A stretch of 64,000 nucleotides of DNA from Amycolatopsis pittospori (GCF_013870525.1 NZ_JACBXD010000044.1:1-64000), one strand, 5' to 3'. Shown: positions 1 to 8,294, counted from the stretch's first letter. The notes: a model not told the origin generated them from the letters alone. Numbers and translations: made by a program.

Positions 1-1437
1 GTCGCGGCCGCCGCGTCGGCCACCGCCGTCGTCGAGGGTCCCGAAGCCGCTGTCGCCGAACTCCGCGAGGCCATCGCCGCTCGCCCCGGTGGTCCGAAGG
101 ATCCCGGCCGGATGCATCTCGAAGCGCGGCTCGCGGTGATCCGTTCGTTCCTGCCGCACCACCGGCGGGTGGCGTCCGATCACCTGAGCGCGTACGCGGG
201 CTTGAGCGGCGTCACGCCCGACGAGCGCACCCTGCTGGGCTTGCTCGCGCAGATGGGCCGATACGAGGTCCGGCCCGCGGACGAAGTCGCCGCGACAGCC
301 TGCCGCGCGCTTTCGCACGGCGCGTACTTCGAAGACGCCACCGGAAGCATCGACGTGATGGTCGGCTGGGTGGTGGCGATGCTCGCGCTGATCTCGGCCG
401 ACGGCATCGACGAGGCACGCCGCGAGATCGAACGGGCGCGGCAGCGGGTGCGGGCGCACGGGTCGCCCGTCGAGTTCGCGATGGTCGCCAACGCCGCGCT
501 GTTCCTGAACTGGCGGCTGGGCAACGTGAGCGTCATGGAGGCCGAAGCCGAGGGCGCGCTCGCCGCGATCGGGGCCGAGGAGCCGCTGCCTCAGGTGGTC
601 GCGCTTCGGGCGACGTCGACCCATTTCCTCGCGTACGCCGCTCTGGAGCGGGGCGACCTCGAAGCCGCCGCCGAGGTGCTGGCGCGTTTCGACGCCGACC
701 ACGGCGACGGGCCGAGCATGATGCCGACGATGTGGCTGCACGAGCCCCGCGCGCTGATCGCGCTCGCCGTCGGGAATCCCGTTCTCGCCAGGACGCAGGC
801 GTTCCTGCAGCGTGACGAGATGGTCGCGGCCGGGGTCGATCCGCCGACCATCCCGTGGCGGGTCCCCGCCGTCCGCGCCGCGATGCTGCTCGGCGAGTCC
901 GACCACGCGCTGGAGCTGGCCAACGAACAGGTCATCATCGCGCGGAAATGGGGGACGGCCACGGAGATCGGCGCCGCGCTGAGGCTGCTCGCGCACGCCG
1001 ACGGCGACCGGCGGCTGGATCTGCTGACCGAGTCCGTCGGGGTCCTGGAGAGGTCTCCGGCGAGGCTGCACCTGGCCCGTTCGCTCATCGATCTCGGGGA
1101 GGCGATGCGGGTCGCGCGGCGGCGCACGGACGCCCGCACCCCGCTCAACCGCGGGATCGAACTGGCCACCGAATGCGGATCCGTCGTACTGCGCACCCGC
1201 GCCGTCGAGGCACTGGAAGCACTGGGCGACCGGCCCCGGCGGATGATCGTCGGCGGCCCGGCCTCGTTGACCGCGAGCGAACGCCGGGTCGCGGACCTGG
1301 CGGCGTCCGGACGGGCCAACCGCGAGATCGCGCAGGAACTGTTCGTCACCCCGAAGACGGTCGAAAACCACCTCGGCCGGATCTACACGAAACTCGGCAT
1401 CACCGGACGGCGCGAGCTGTCCCGCGTCCTTTCGTGA
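1..1437 (+). CDS. LuxR-family transcriptional regulator, C-terminal part (5' end outside window)
   Basis: The reading frame is open from base 1, so the gene starts upstream and only about 478 residues are visible. The C-terminal ~60 residues form a LuxR/NarL-type helix-turn-helix: LTASERRVADLAASG, then NREIAQELFVTPKTVENHL and a recognition-helix tail KLGITGRREL. The preceding ~400 residues are Ala/Leu/Glu-rich helical repeats like the TPR-like region of large ATP-binding (LAL/MalT-type) LuxR regulators. The ATPase domain would lie outside the window, so LAL membership is inference. It ends 112 bp before a secreted peptidase gene on the same strand, separated by a nested inverted repeat. An ATG at 112 is in frame but is internal, since coding potential continues upstream. 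Confidence 0.85.
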   Translation, partial: VAAAASATAVVEGPEAAVAELREAIAARPGGPKDPGRMHLEARLAVIRSFLPHHRRVASDHLSAYAGLSGVTPDERTLLGLLAQMGRYEVRPADEVAATACRALSHGAYFEDATGSIDVMVGWVVAMLALISADGIDEARREIERARQRVRAHGSPVEFAMVANAALFLNWRLGNVSVMEAEAEGALAAIGAEEPLPQVVALRATSTHFLAYAALERGDLEAAAEVLARFDADHGDGPSMMPTMWLHEPRALIALAVGNPVLARTQAFLQRDEMVAAGVDPPTIPWRVPAVRAAMLLGESDHALELANEQVIIARKWGTATEIGAALRLLAHADGDRRLDLLTESVGVLERSPARLHLARSLIDLGEAMRVARRRTDARTPLNRGIELATECGSVVLRTRAVEALEALGDRPRRMIVGGPASLTASERRVADLAASGRANREIAQELFVTPKTVENHLGRIYTKLGITGRRELSRVLS

Positions 1438-1438
1438 G

Positions 1439-1499
1439 GGACCCCCAGGGTGCGGCTCGGCAGAGTTGAGGGATCACCCCTCATGCGTTCAGGGGGTCC
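1439..1499. other. Nested inverted repeat between regulator and peptidase gene
   Basis: Outer arms GGACCCCC (1439-1446) and GGGGGTCC (1492-1499) are perfect complements. Inside lie TGAGGG (1467-1472) and CCCTCA (1478-1483) with a 5-nt loop. The structure starts two bases after the regulator stop codon and ends about 50 bp before the next start. It could end transcription of the LuxR gene, be a regulator-binding site, or form an mRNA leader fold. There is no U-run after it, so an intrinsic terminator of the E. coli kind is not shown. Confidence 0.45.
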
Positions 1500-1549
1500 G
1501 GAAGATCAGTCTTTACCTACCAAGCCGGACGAACCCGAAGGTAGGAGCC

Positions 1550-2485
1550 ATGATCCGCAAGACCAGCCTGATCCTCGCCGCCGCAGCCACCCTCACCGGT
1601 GTCGCCACTTTCCAGGGCACCGCGTCGGCGGACAAGATCGGGACCCCCGCGCCCTGCGTCAAGGCGACCGACATCTCCGGTGCCGACTTCGACGTCAAGC
1701 AGTGCGGGGTCAGCGACGTCGACCAGTTCCGCGCCGGACTGGAGAACGACGGCAACGCCTACTGCGGACCGGCTTCGCTGTATAACGTCCTGCACTACTG
1801 GGGCCATGTACGGAAGGCGCCGGTCGGGTGGGTGACCACCAGAGTCGGCCAGCTCGACCCGAAGGATCCGGCCGACTACAACGTCATCACCAACTCGATC
1901 GGGCGCATCGGCGTCGACTCGAAGTACGACGGCGGGACGAGCCTGAGCAACCTGCAGACGGCGTGGACCATCGCGACCAAACCGGCGCGCGACGCGGGCT
2001 GGTCGACGTCGGTCGGGAACATGAGCACCGCGAATACGACCGACTTCTCCGGGGAACTGGCGAAGAAACTGAACGAGGGACCGCTGCAGATCGCGTACGG
2101 CCGGTACAAGGCCGGGCCGACGGCGGGGAGCCTGCAGCGCAGCGGCGGCCACATCGTCACCGTCGTCGCGGCGAAGGGATCGTTCAACGGCAACACCGTC
2201 CAGCTGAAGCTGTCCGACCCGGGCCGTGCCGGGGACCACAAGGAGCCCGGTTACCTGGGCACGCAGTCGGAGTACCAGCTGCTGGACGTCACGCTGGAGA
2301 AGAAGACGATCTGGGAGTACCGCCCGGTCACCGACGACCCCGACACCGGCGTCGACGAGAGCCTGAAGCCGGGCACCTACCGGTCGGTCGTGCGGTGGGA
2401 ACTCACCGGGCCGCAGTACATCGGCACCACGCGGCAGATGATCGAGAACTTCAACTGGTTCGACATGAGCGCCCCCACCCCCTGA
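1550..2485 (+). CDS. Secreted C39-like cysteine peptidase family protein
   Basis: A 311-residue protein. The ATG at 1550 is chosen because AGGAG lies 3-7 nt upstream and it gives a clean Sec signal peptide (MIRKTSLILAAAATLTG..., cleavage near ASA-DK, residue ~28). The mature part has a papain-like C39/bacteriocin-processing-type signature: CGPASLYNVLHYWG with candidate nucleophile Cys72, GGHIVTVV with His201, and LSDP with Asp223, in the order Cys-His-Asp expected for the fold. No transmembrane or ABC domain follows, so it is a stand-alone exported enzyme rather than a bacteriocin transporter. Substrate unknown. Proteins of this type in actinomycetes are usually annotated C39 family peptidase or hypothetical. 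Catalytic activity is inferred from the motif spacing only. Confidence 0.75.
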   Translation: MIRKTSLILAAAATLTGVATFQGTASADKIGTPAPCVKATDISGADFDVKQCGVSDVDQFRAGLENDGNAYCGPASLYNVLHYWGHVRKAPVGWVTTRVGQLDPKDPADYNVITNSIGRIGVDSKYDGGTSLSNLQTAWTIATKPARDAGWSTSVGNMSTANTTDFSGELAKKLNEGPLQIAYGRYKAGPTAGSLQRSGGHIVTVVAAKGSFNGNTVQLKLSDPGRAGDHKEPGYLGTQSEYQLLDVTLEKKTIWEYRPVTDDPDTGVDESLKPGTYRSVVRWELTGPQYIGTTRQMIENFNWFDMSAPTP

Positions 2486-2505
2486 CCCCGGCCCTCTCTT
2501 CGCAC

Positions 2506-2560
2506 TTCGTCCTCTGAATGCGGTAGTTCGTACTGACGACTACCGCATTCAGAGGACGAA
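2506..2560. repeat. Palindromic repeat family A, copy 1 (possible bidirectional terminator)
   Basis: Two perfect 22-bp arms (2506-2527 and 2539-2560) around an 11-nt loop. The core arm CCTCTGAATGCGGTA recurs at 19241-19303 and 25481-25544 with different loops. It sits between two convergent genes, as expected for a shared terminator, but conservation of arm sequence between distant loci suggests a repeated element rather than independent terminators. Confidence 0.8.
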
Positions 2561-2572
2561 ACGCTTTCCGGC

Positions 2573-3097
2573 TCAGTGGAGGAACGCGCTCCTGGCGGCC
2601 AGGTCGGCCAGCAGGGCGCGGCCCTTCTCGGCGTTGCGCGGCTGGGCCAGGACGTCGTAGCGCCGGGCGACCAGCTGGCTTTGCGAGATGAACCCGCGCT
2701 TGTTCTTCGAAGCGGCGTACCCCAGCGCCCCGAACAGCAGGTTGAACCCGATACCCCCGACGAGGCCGACGAGGATCGGCACCAGTCCGGCGCCCGGGTT
2801 CAGCAGGCTCAGCACGAGGCCGAGGAACATACCGAACATCGCGCCGGAGAGCGCCGAGCTGGTCAGTACCTTGCTCCAGCCCATCCGTCCGGCGATCCGC
2901 TCGACCAGGATCGGTTCGACACCGACGATGGTCACGTCGGTGATCGGGAAGTCCGTCCCCGCGAGGTGGTCGACCGCACGCTGCGCCTCGGAGTACGACT
3001 CGTAGGAGCCGATGGGCCATCCGCTGGGCAGCGTCGGGAGCTGAGCCCGTCCCTGGGGCTCGGTGAACGTGGACTGCTGCGTGAATGCCTGTGTCAT
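2573..3097 (-). CDS. General stress protein 17M-like (GSP17M domain) membrane protein
   Basis: A 174-residue protein. The N-terminal third carries the pattern GSYESYSEAQRAVDHLAG and DVTIVGVEPILVERI, typical of the GSP17M/YflT-like 'general stress protein' domain found in many actinobacteria. Residues ~80-130 form two hydrophobic helices (ALSGAMFGMFLGLVLSLL and LVPILVGLVGGIGFNLLFG) separated by a short Pro/Gly loop, so it is probably a small inner-membrane protein. The start is supported by an AAGGA ribosome site just upstream. Its function is not established. It is transcribed divergently from the glutamine synthetase-like operon across a 228-bp intergenic region. Confidence 0.75.
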   Translation of the reverse strand: MTQAFTQQSTFTEPQGRAQLPTLPSGWPIGSYESYSEAQRAVDHLAGTDFPITDVTIVGVEPILVERIAGRMGWSKVLTSSALSGAMFGMFLGLVLSLLNPGAGLVPILVGLVGGIGFNLLFGALGYAASKNKRGFISQSQLVARRYDVLAQPRNAEKGRALLADLAARSAFLH

Positions 3098-3241
3098 TCC
3101 TTCTCACCTCTCTTGATCCGTACAACGTTCCGGAGGTACGGATCTCCTCCCGGTCCGGCGGGATTCACAGCATCTTCTCAGCCGGGCATCGCAGACAATC
3201 CGCCCAGGGATCAACTACAGTCCGCAATGGATAACGAACTA

Positions 3242-3279
3242 GACCATTGGTCGAGTTGACCGGGTCCGGTCGACCCGGT
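3242..3279. promoter_or_regulatory. Two palindromes upstream of the gamma-glutamylation operon (candidate operators)
   Basis: GACCA-T-TGGTC (3242-3252) is a perfect 11-bp palindrome, and ACCGGGT (3259-3265) with ACCCGGT (3273-3279) form a second inverted repeat with a 7-bp spacer. They lie 47-84 bp before the glutamine synthetase-like start, in the divergent promoter region. The first resembles the TGGTnnnACCA-type sites of FCD/GntR regulators, but no regulator can be assigned from sequence alone. Confidence 0.35.
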
Positions 3280-3325
3280 AGGAAGAAGCCGCAAAGGGAC
3301 CGCTTCGAACCTTTAGGTGAGGCTG

Positions 3326-4690
3326 ATGGCGAACAGGCGCGGCATGCTCACACTGGATCGGCTCCGGGAACTGGTCGCGGACGGGACCGTCGACACGGTC
3401 CTGGTGGCGATCACGGACATGCAGGGCAGGCTGCAGGGCAAACGCTGCGCCGCCGAGTACTTCCTCAACGAGGTCGTCTCGCACGCCACCGAAGCGTGCA
3501 ACTACCTGCTCGCGGTCGACGTCGACATGAACACCGTCGACGGCTACGAGATGTCGTCCTGGGAGACCGGCTACGGCGACTTCGTCATGCGCCCGGACTT
3601 CGAAACGCTGCGCCTGCTCCCGTGGCAGGAGGGCACCGCGCTCGTCCTCGCCGACCTCGAACGGGTGCAGGGCGGAGCGGTGGCCCCGTCGCCCCGCCAG
3701 ATCCTGCGCGGGCAACTCGACCGGCTGGCCGCGCTCGGCCTCGGCGCCTACGTCGGCACCGAACTGGAGTTCATCGTCTTCGACGACACCTTCGAGTCGG
3801 CCTGGGACAAGCGCTACCAGGGTCTCCGCCCGGCCAACCAGTACAACGTCGACTACTCCATGCTCGGCACCTCGCGGATCGAGCCGCTGCTGCGCCGGAT
3901 CCGCAACGACATGGGCGGCGCCGGGCTGTACGTCGAATCCGCCAAGGGCGAGTGCAATCCCGGTCAGCACGAGATCGCCTTCCGCTACGCCGACGCGCTG
4001 ACCACCTGCGACAACCACAGCATCTACAAGACCGGCTCCAAGGAGATCGCCGCGCAGGAGGGCAAGAGCCTCACGTTCATGGCGAAGTACAACGAACGCG
4101 AGGGCAACTCCTGCCATATCCACATCAGCCTGCGCTCCACCGAGGGCGAAGCCGTGCTCGCCGGCGACGGCCCCGGCGGGTTCTCGCCGATGATGGAACA
4201 CTTCCTCGCCGGGCAGCTCGCCGGATTGCGAGAACTCACCTACTTCCTGGCGCCGAACATCAACTCCTACAAACGCTTCGTGCCCGGCAGTTTCGCGCCC
4301 ACCGCGGTCGCGTGGGGCACGGACAACCGCACTTGCGCGCTCCGCGTCGTCGGGCACGGGGACTCCCTGCGCACGGAGAACCGCGTGCCAGGCGGCGACG
4401 TGAACCCGTACCTCGCGGTCGCCGCGCTGATCGCCTCCGGGTTGCACGGCATCGAGAACGAACTCAAGCTGGAGCCGGAGTTCCAGGGCAACGCCTACGG
4501 CTCCGACAAGCCGACCGTGCCGACGACCCTGCGCGAGGCCGCGGCGCTGCTCGACGGGAGCGAACTCGCCAGGTCGGCGTTCGGGGACGAGGTCGTCGAC
4601 CACTACCTGAACGCGGCCAAGGTGGAGCTGACCGCGTACGACGCCGCCGTCACCGACTGGGAGAGGATCCGTGGGTTCGAACGTCTCTGA
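3326..4690 (+). CDS. Glutamine synthetase-family gamma-glutamyl-amine ligase
   Basis: 454 residues with the type I/III glutamine synthetase catalytic fold. Visible landmarks are the metal-binding GTELEF (Glu ~146-148), EGNSCHIHISL (CHIH at 263-266, equivalent of the GS HIH loop), NSYKRFVPGSFAPT and the RVPGGDVNPYLA substrate/ATP segment. Family length is ~450. Neighbours decide the job: a C26 gamma-glutamyl hydrolase, an aldehyde dehydrogenase and an SDR follow in one operon, the PuuA-like arrangement. The ligase would gamma-glutamylate an amine such as putrescine, other polyamines or ethanolamine (compare Streptomyces GlnA3/GlnA4). Which amine is not readable from sequence. ATG 3326 is preferred over GTG 3317 because AGGTGAGG precedes it at proper spacing. 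Confidence 0.85.
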   Translation: MANRRGMLTLDRLRELVADGTVDTVLVAITDMQGRLQGKRCAAEYFLNEVVSHATEACNYLLAVDVDMNTVDGYEMSSWETGYGDFVMRPDFETLRLLPWQEGTALVLADLERVQGGAVAPSPRQILRGQLDRLAALGLGAYVGTELEFIVFDDTFESAWDKRYQGLRPANQYNVDYSMLGTSRIEPLLRRIRNDMGGAGLYVESAKGECNPGQHEIAFRYADALTTCDNHSIYKTGSKEIAAQEGKSLTFMAKYNEREGNSCHIHISLRSTEGEAVLAGDGPGGFSPMMEHFLAGQLAGLRELTYFLAPNINSYKRFVPGSFAPTAVAWGTDNRTCALRVVGHGDSLRTENRVPGGDVNPYLAVAALIASGLHGIENELKLEPEFQGNAYGSDKPTVPTTLREAAALLDGSELARSAFGDEVVDHYLNAAKVELTAYDAAVTDWERIRGFERL

Positions 4691-5384
4691 ACCTCTGATC
4701 GGGCTCACGTCCTACTTGGAGCCCGCGAAGTTCCTGGTGTGGGAGACCGAAGCCGCGTTGCTGCACCGCGTCTACGTCGACGGCATCGTGGCGGCGGGCG
4801 GGGTCCCGGTCCTGCTGCCGCCGGTGAGCGAGGCGCACGATCGGCTGGTGTCCGCTGTGGACGGTCTCGTGCTGGTCGGCGGCGCGGACATCGACCCGGC
4901 CCGCTACGGCCAGGAACAGCACGCGACCACCTACACCAGGCCGAATCGGGACGCCTTCGAGTTCGGTCTGCTGAAGTCCGCATTGGACGCGCGCAAGCCG
5001 GTTCTGGGCGTGTGCCGGGGTCTGCAGGTGCTCAGTGTCGCGCTCGGCGGGACGCTCGCCCAGCATCTGCCGGACACTTTGGACAGTGCGGATCACCAGC
5101 CCGCGCCGGCGACCTTCGGCACCACTACGGTGACTCTTGCCGAGGGCAGCCGCGCCGCGTCGATCCTCGGCACCGAGACCAAGGTGCCCTGCTACCACCA
5201 CCAGGCCATCGACAGGCTCGGTGACGGGCTGGTCCCGGTCGGCTGGGCCGCCGACGGAACGATCGAGGCGGCCGAACTGCCGGGAGACGGCTTCGTGCTC
5301 GGAGTCCAATGGCATCCCGAACAGAATCCCGGCGACATCAGGCTTTTCGAGGCACTCGTAGCAGCGGCTAAGGAGAATGGATGA
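4671..5384 (+). CDS. Gamma-glutamyl-gamma-aminobutyrate hydrolase family protein (peptidase C26)
   Basis: 237 residues, a class I glutamine amidotransferase-like hydrolase. The nucleophile elbow GVCRGLQVL has Cys115; the second catalytic pair is His215/Glu217 in VQWHPEQ. This triad is that of PuuD, which frees glutamate from gamma-glutamyl products once the amine carbon has been oxidised. It starts with GTG inside the last 20 bp of the ligase gene and overlaps the next gene by 4 bp, so the genes are almost certainly co-translated. The GAGAGGA site 8 nt upstream supports this start. The hydrolysed intermediate depends on the ligase substrate, which is unknown. Confidence 0.88.
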   Translation: MGSNVSEPLIGLTSYLEPAKFLVWETEAALLHRVYVDGIVAAGGVPVLLPPVSEAHDRLVSAVDGLVLVGGADIDPARYGQEQHATTYTRPNRDAFEFGLLKSALDARKPVLGVCRGLQVLSVALGGTLAQHLPDTLDSADHQPAPATFGTTTVTLAEGSRAASILGTETKVPCYHHQAIDRLGDGLVPVGWAADGTIEAAELPGDGFVLGVQWHPEQNPGDIRLFEALVAAAKENG

Positions 5385-6781
5385 CCGAGTACGACGCCGC
5401 CTCCGCGGGAGGGAACACGTCGGCGGTGTTCGAGGTGATCAATCCCGCCACCGAAGAGGTGGTGAGTTCGGTCGCGCCGACCTCGGCCGAGGAGACCGAC
5501 GCGGCGATCGCGCGCGCTCAGGCGGCGTACCCGGCCTGGCGAGCGGTCTCCCCGAGCGACCGGGCACGGCTGTTGCGCCGGTTCGCCGACGCCGTCGATG
5601 CCGATATCGAGAATCTCGCCCAGCTGGAGGTCACGAACTCCGGGCACACGATCGGCAACGCGCGCTGGGAGGCGGGCAACGTCCGCGACGTGCTGACGTA
5701 CTACTCGGCGTCGCCGGAACGGTTGAGCGGCAAGCAGATCCCGGTGCCCGGCGGCGTCAACATGACGTTCCAGGAACCGCTCGGCGTGGTCGGGGTGATC
5801 GTGCCGTGGAACTTCCCGATGCCGATCGCGGGCTGGGGCTTCGCACCCGCGCTCGCCGCCGGGAACACCGTCGTGCTCAAACCCGCCGAACTCACCCCGC
5901 TGACCGCGATCCGCCTCGGCGAACTCGCCCGCCAGGCCGGGATCCCCGAGCACGTCTTCCAGGTGCTCCCCGGCAAGGGATCCGTGGTGGGGCAGCGCTT
6001 CGTGGACAACCCCGCGGTGCGGAAGGTGGTGTTCACCGGTTCCACCGAGGTCGGCAAGCAGATCATGGCGGGCTGCGCCGCGCAGGTGAAACGGGTGACG
6101 CTGGAACTCGGCGGCAAGAACGCGAACATCGTCTTCGCCGACGCCGACCTGGAGAAGGCCGCGGCCACCGCGCCCTACGGCGTATTCGACAACGCCGGGC
6201 AGGACTGCTGCGCGCGGTCGCTGATCCTGGTACAGGCGAGCGTGTACGACCGGTTCATGGAGTTGCTGGAGCCCGCCGTGCACGGCGTCGTCGTCGGGGA
6301 TCCTCGCCTGGAGGTGACCGAGATGGGGCCGCTGATCTCGGCCGGGCATCACGCGAAGGTGTCGTCCTATGTGGACGACAGCGCGCCGGTGGCGTTCCGG
6401 GGGAGCGCACCCGCCGGACCGGGCTACTGGTTCCCGCCGACCGTCGTCACCCCGCCCGACCTGGGGCATCCGCTGGCCGCCGACGAGATCTTCGGCCCGG
6501 TCGTGGCCGTCGTCCCGTTCGCCGAGGAGGCGGACGCGGTGACCATGGCCAACCACACCGAGTACGGCCTGTCCGGCTCGATCTGGACCCGCGACGTCGG
6601 CCGCGCCTTCCGCGTCGCGCGCGGCGTCGAGTCCGGGAACCTTTCGGTCAACTCGCATTCGTCCGTCCGGTACTGGACGCCGTTCGGCGGGTTCAAGCAG
6701 TCCGGACTCGGCCGCGAACTCGGCCCGGACGCCGTCGACGCCTTCACCGAGACCAAGAACGTCTTCATCAGCACAGAGTGA
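5381..6781 (+). CDS. NAD(P)-dependent aldehyde dehydrogenase
   Basis: 466 residues, full-length ALDH superfamily. Motifs: PWNFPMPIAGWGFAPALAAGN (cofactor entry), FTGSTEVGKQI, the general-base region LELGGKNANIVF, catalytic Cys276 in GQDCCA, and EIFGPVVAVV. Placed between the C26 hydrolase (4-bp ATGA overlap) and an SDR, it most likely oxidises the gamma-glutamyl-aminoaldehyde (or its ethanolamine-derived analogue) to the acid, like PuuC. A separate amine oxidase or dehydrogenase is needed to make that aldehyde. No such gene is in this operon unless the downstream SDR does it. Confidence 0.9.
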   Translation: MTEYDAASAGGNTSAVFEVINPATEEVVSSVAPTSAEETDAAIARAQAAYPAWRAVSPSDRARLLRRFADAVDADIENLAQLEVTNSGHTIGNARWEAGNVRDVLTYYSASPERLSGKQIPVPGGVNMTFQEPLGVVGVIVPWNFPMPIAGWGFAPALAAGNTVVLKPAELTPLTAIRLGELARQAGIPEHVFQVLPGKGSVVGQRFVDNPAVRKVVFTGSTEVGKQIMAGCAAQVKRVTLELGGKNANIVFADADLEKAAATAPYGVFDNAGQDCCARSLILVQASVYDRFMELLEPAVHGVVVGDPRLEVTEMGPLISAGHHAKVSSYVDDSAPVAFRGSAPAGPGYWFPPTVVTPPDLGHPLAADEIFGPVVAVVPFAEEADAVTMANHTEYGLSGSIWTRDVGRAFRVARGVESGNLSVNSHSSVRYWTPFGGFKQSGLGRELGPDAVDAFTETKNVFISTE

Positions 6782-6824
6782 GCGTTCTTTTCGTATCAGG
6801 ACCATCAGCACGGAGGAATTAGGA

Positions 6825-7592
6825 ATGGTTCAGCGTTTCGAGGGCCGCGTCGCGGTCATCACCGGCGGCAGCAGCGGCATCGGTCTTGCCACCGCCCGCA
6901 GGCTGGCGAGCGAAGGCGCGAAGGTCGTCATCGGCGACATCTCGGCCGAGGCGGGCAAGGCCGCCGCGGACGAGGTCGGCGGCTTGTTCGTCCAGGCCGA
7001 CGTCACCGACGCCGACCAGGTCGAGGCCCTGTTCCAGACCACAGTGGACACTTTCGGCTCGGTCGACGTCGCGTTCAACAACGCCGGCATCTCCCCGCCC
7101 GAGGACGACTCGATCCTGACCACCGGCATCGACGCGTGGGAGAAGGTGCAGAAGGTCAACCTGACCTCGGTGTACCTGTGCTGCAAGGCGGTGCTGCCGC
7201 ATATGCGGCGGCAGGGCAAGGGCTCGATCATCAACACCGCTTCGTTCGTCGCGGTGATGGGCGCGGCGACGTCGCAGATCTCCTACACCGCGTCGAAGGG
7301 CGGGGTACTGGCGATGAGCCGCGAACTGGGCGTGCAGTTCGCGCGCGAGAACATCCGGGTCAACGCGCTCTGTCCGGGACCGGTGAACACGCCGCTGCTG
7401 AAGGAACTGTTCGCGAAGGACCCCGAGCGGGCCGCGCGGCGGCTGGTGCACGTGCCGGTCGGGCGGTTCGCGGAGCCGGAGGAGATCGCGGGCGCGGTCG
7501 CCTTCCTGGCCAGCGACGACGCCTCGTTCATCACCGCTTCGCAGTTCCTGGTGGACGGCGGGATCTCGGGCGCCTACGTCACCCCCCTGTGA
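6825..7592 (+). CDS. Short-chain dehydrogenase/reductase (3-oxoacyl-ACP reductase-like)
   Basis: 255 residues, classical SDR. The cofactor loop is GGSSGIGLATA, followed by NNAGIS, and the catalytic triad is Ser140, Tyr154 and Lys158 (SYTASKGG). The C-terminus ends with the usual VDGGISGAYV. A strong ribosome site (GGAGGAATTAGGA) precedes ATG 6825. It lies 43 bp after the aldehyde dehydrogenase in the same orientation and probably belongs to the amine-utilisation operon, oxidising an alcohol or aminoalcohol intermediate. The FabG label reflects general similarity only and not a fatty-acid role. Confidence 0.88.
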   Translation: MVQRFEGRVAVITGGSSGIGLATARRLASEGAKVVIGDISAEAGKAAADEVGGLFVQADVTDADQVEALFQTTVDTFGSVDVAFNNAGISPPEDDSILTTGIDAWEKVQKVNLTSVYLCCKAVLPHMRRQGKGSIINTASFVAVMGAATSQISYTASKGGVLAMSRELGVQFARENIRVNALCPGPVNTPLLKELFAKDPERAARRLVHVPVGRFAEPEEIAGAVAFLASDDASFITASQFLVDGGISGAYVTPL

Positions 7593-7612
7593 CCGACTAT
7601 CCGGACCGGACC

Positions 7613-7749
7613 GGACGGCACGCGTGATCCGACGGACGGCACGCGTGATCCGACGGACGGCACGCGTGATCCCGGGCTCGGTGGCGAGTCGTCCCGCTGG
7701 ACACGTGTGCCGTCCGTCTAATCACGTGTGTCGTCCATCCAGTCACGCG
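7613..7749. repeat. 21-bp tandem-unit repeat with inverted arms (family H, copy 1)
   Basis: Three identical-phase units GGACGGCACGCGTGATCC + GAC begin at 7613, 7634 and 7655 (period exactly 21). After a ~28-bp centre, 7701-7749 carries the same unit in reverse complement (GGACGGCACACGTG, GGACGACACACGTGATTAGAC when read on the minus strand). The whole can fold into a long imperfect hairpin. It fills most of the 307-bp gap between the SDR and the copper-protein gene. A second copy with the same architecture is at 55735-55870. Confidence 0.75.
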
Positions 7750-7899
7750 AGACCGCCACTCGCGCACCGCGAGACGTGGGGGAGCGCACCGGTCCGTCAC
7801 TCGTCCCGGTGGCCGGGATGGCGGCGCGCTGACCTGCGCTGTAGTTCTGAGACGCGGGGCCGGACGGTTCCGCGATCCGAGAAGCGCGGAGGCCCCAGG

Positions 7900-8274
7900 A
7901 TGACCCGGCAGATGAGCACCGCCATGCGCGACTGCATCGACCTGTGCAACGAGTGCCACGTCATGTGCGAGGAGATGATGTCGCGCTGCATGGAGATGGG
8001 CGGCGCCAAGCTCGGGATGATGATGGTCACCTGCGCGGACATGTCCCGCATGTGCGGCGACATGATGATGCGCTGTTCGGCCATGGTCGCCGACCTCGAG
8101 ATGATGCGCATGTGCGCGAAGATGTGCGGCCTGGCCTCGCAGATGATGCGCATGTGCGCCGAGGAATGCGCCAGGACCGGTGACGCCGACCTCGCCGGGG
8201 CCGCGGACATGATGATGCGCTGCGCCGAGCTCTGCGGCACCATCACCGCCGAGATGATGATGGAGAACGCCTAG
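7900..8274 (+). CDS. Met/Cys-rich four-helix-bundle protein (DUF326, probable copper-binding/storage protein)
   Basis: 124 residues, of which 30 are Met and 14 are Cys (35% together). Cys occur in helical CxxxC/CxxC-like spacing: RDCIDLCNECHVMC, MCGDMMMRC, MCAKMCG, MCAEECA, RCAELCG. This is the DUF326 / Csp-like cysteine-rich four-helix pattern; characterised Csp proteins line a bundle with Cys thiolates that hold many Cu(I) ions. Met residues flank almost every Cys, often as MMM. No signal peptide or Tat motif is seen, so a cytosolic (Csp3-like) location is likely. ATG 7900 follows GGAGG. No copper ATPase or CsoR-type gene is adjacent. Metal identity is inferred. Confidence 0.8.
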   Translation: MTRQMSTAMRDCIDLCNECHVMCEEMMSRCMEMGGAKLGMMMVTCADMSRMCGDMMMRCSAMVADLEMMRMCAKMCGLASQMMRMCAEECARTGDADLAGAADMMMRCAELCGTITAEMMMENA

Positions 8275-8280
8275 CCTCGA

Positions 8281-8294
8281 CCCGGCCGGCCGGG
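8281..8294. terminator. GC-rich palindrome after the copper-protein gene
   Basis: CCCGGCCGGCCGGG is a perfect 14-bp palindrome seven bases after the stop codon. It could form the stem of a transcription terminator separating this gene from the glycine-riboswitch operon. No U-tract follows. Confidence 0.35.

Noticed and set aside
7613-7749. Direct repeats of 21 bp as a CRISPR array
   Set aside because: Units are tandem with no unique spacers, and the second half is inverted. No cas genes are nearby.
7624-7899. N-terminal extension of the Met/Cys-rich protein (about 92 residues)
   Set aside because: The extension is translated 21-bp repeat DNA. ATG 7900 has a GGAGG site and starts the DUF326 domain.
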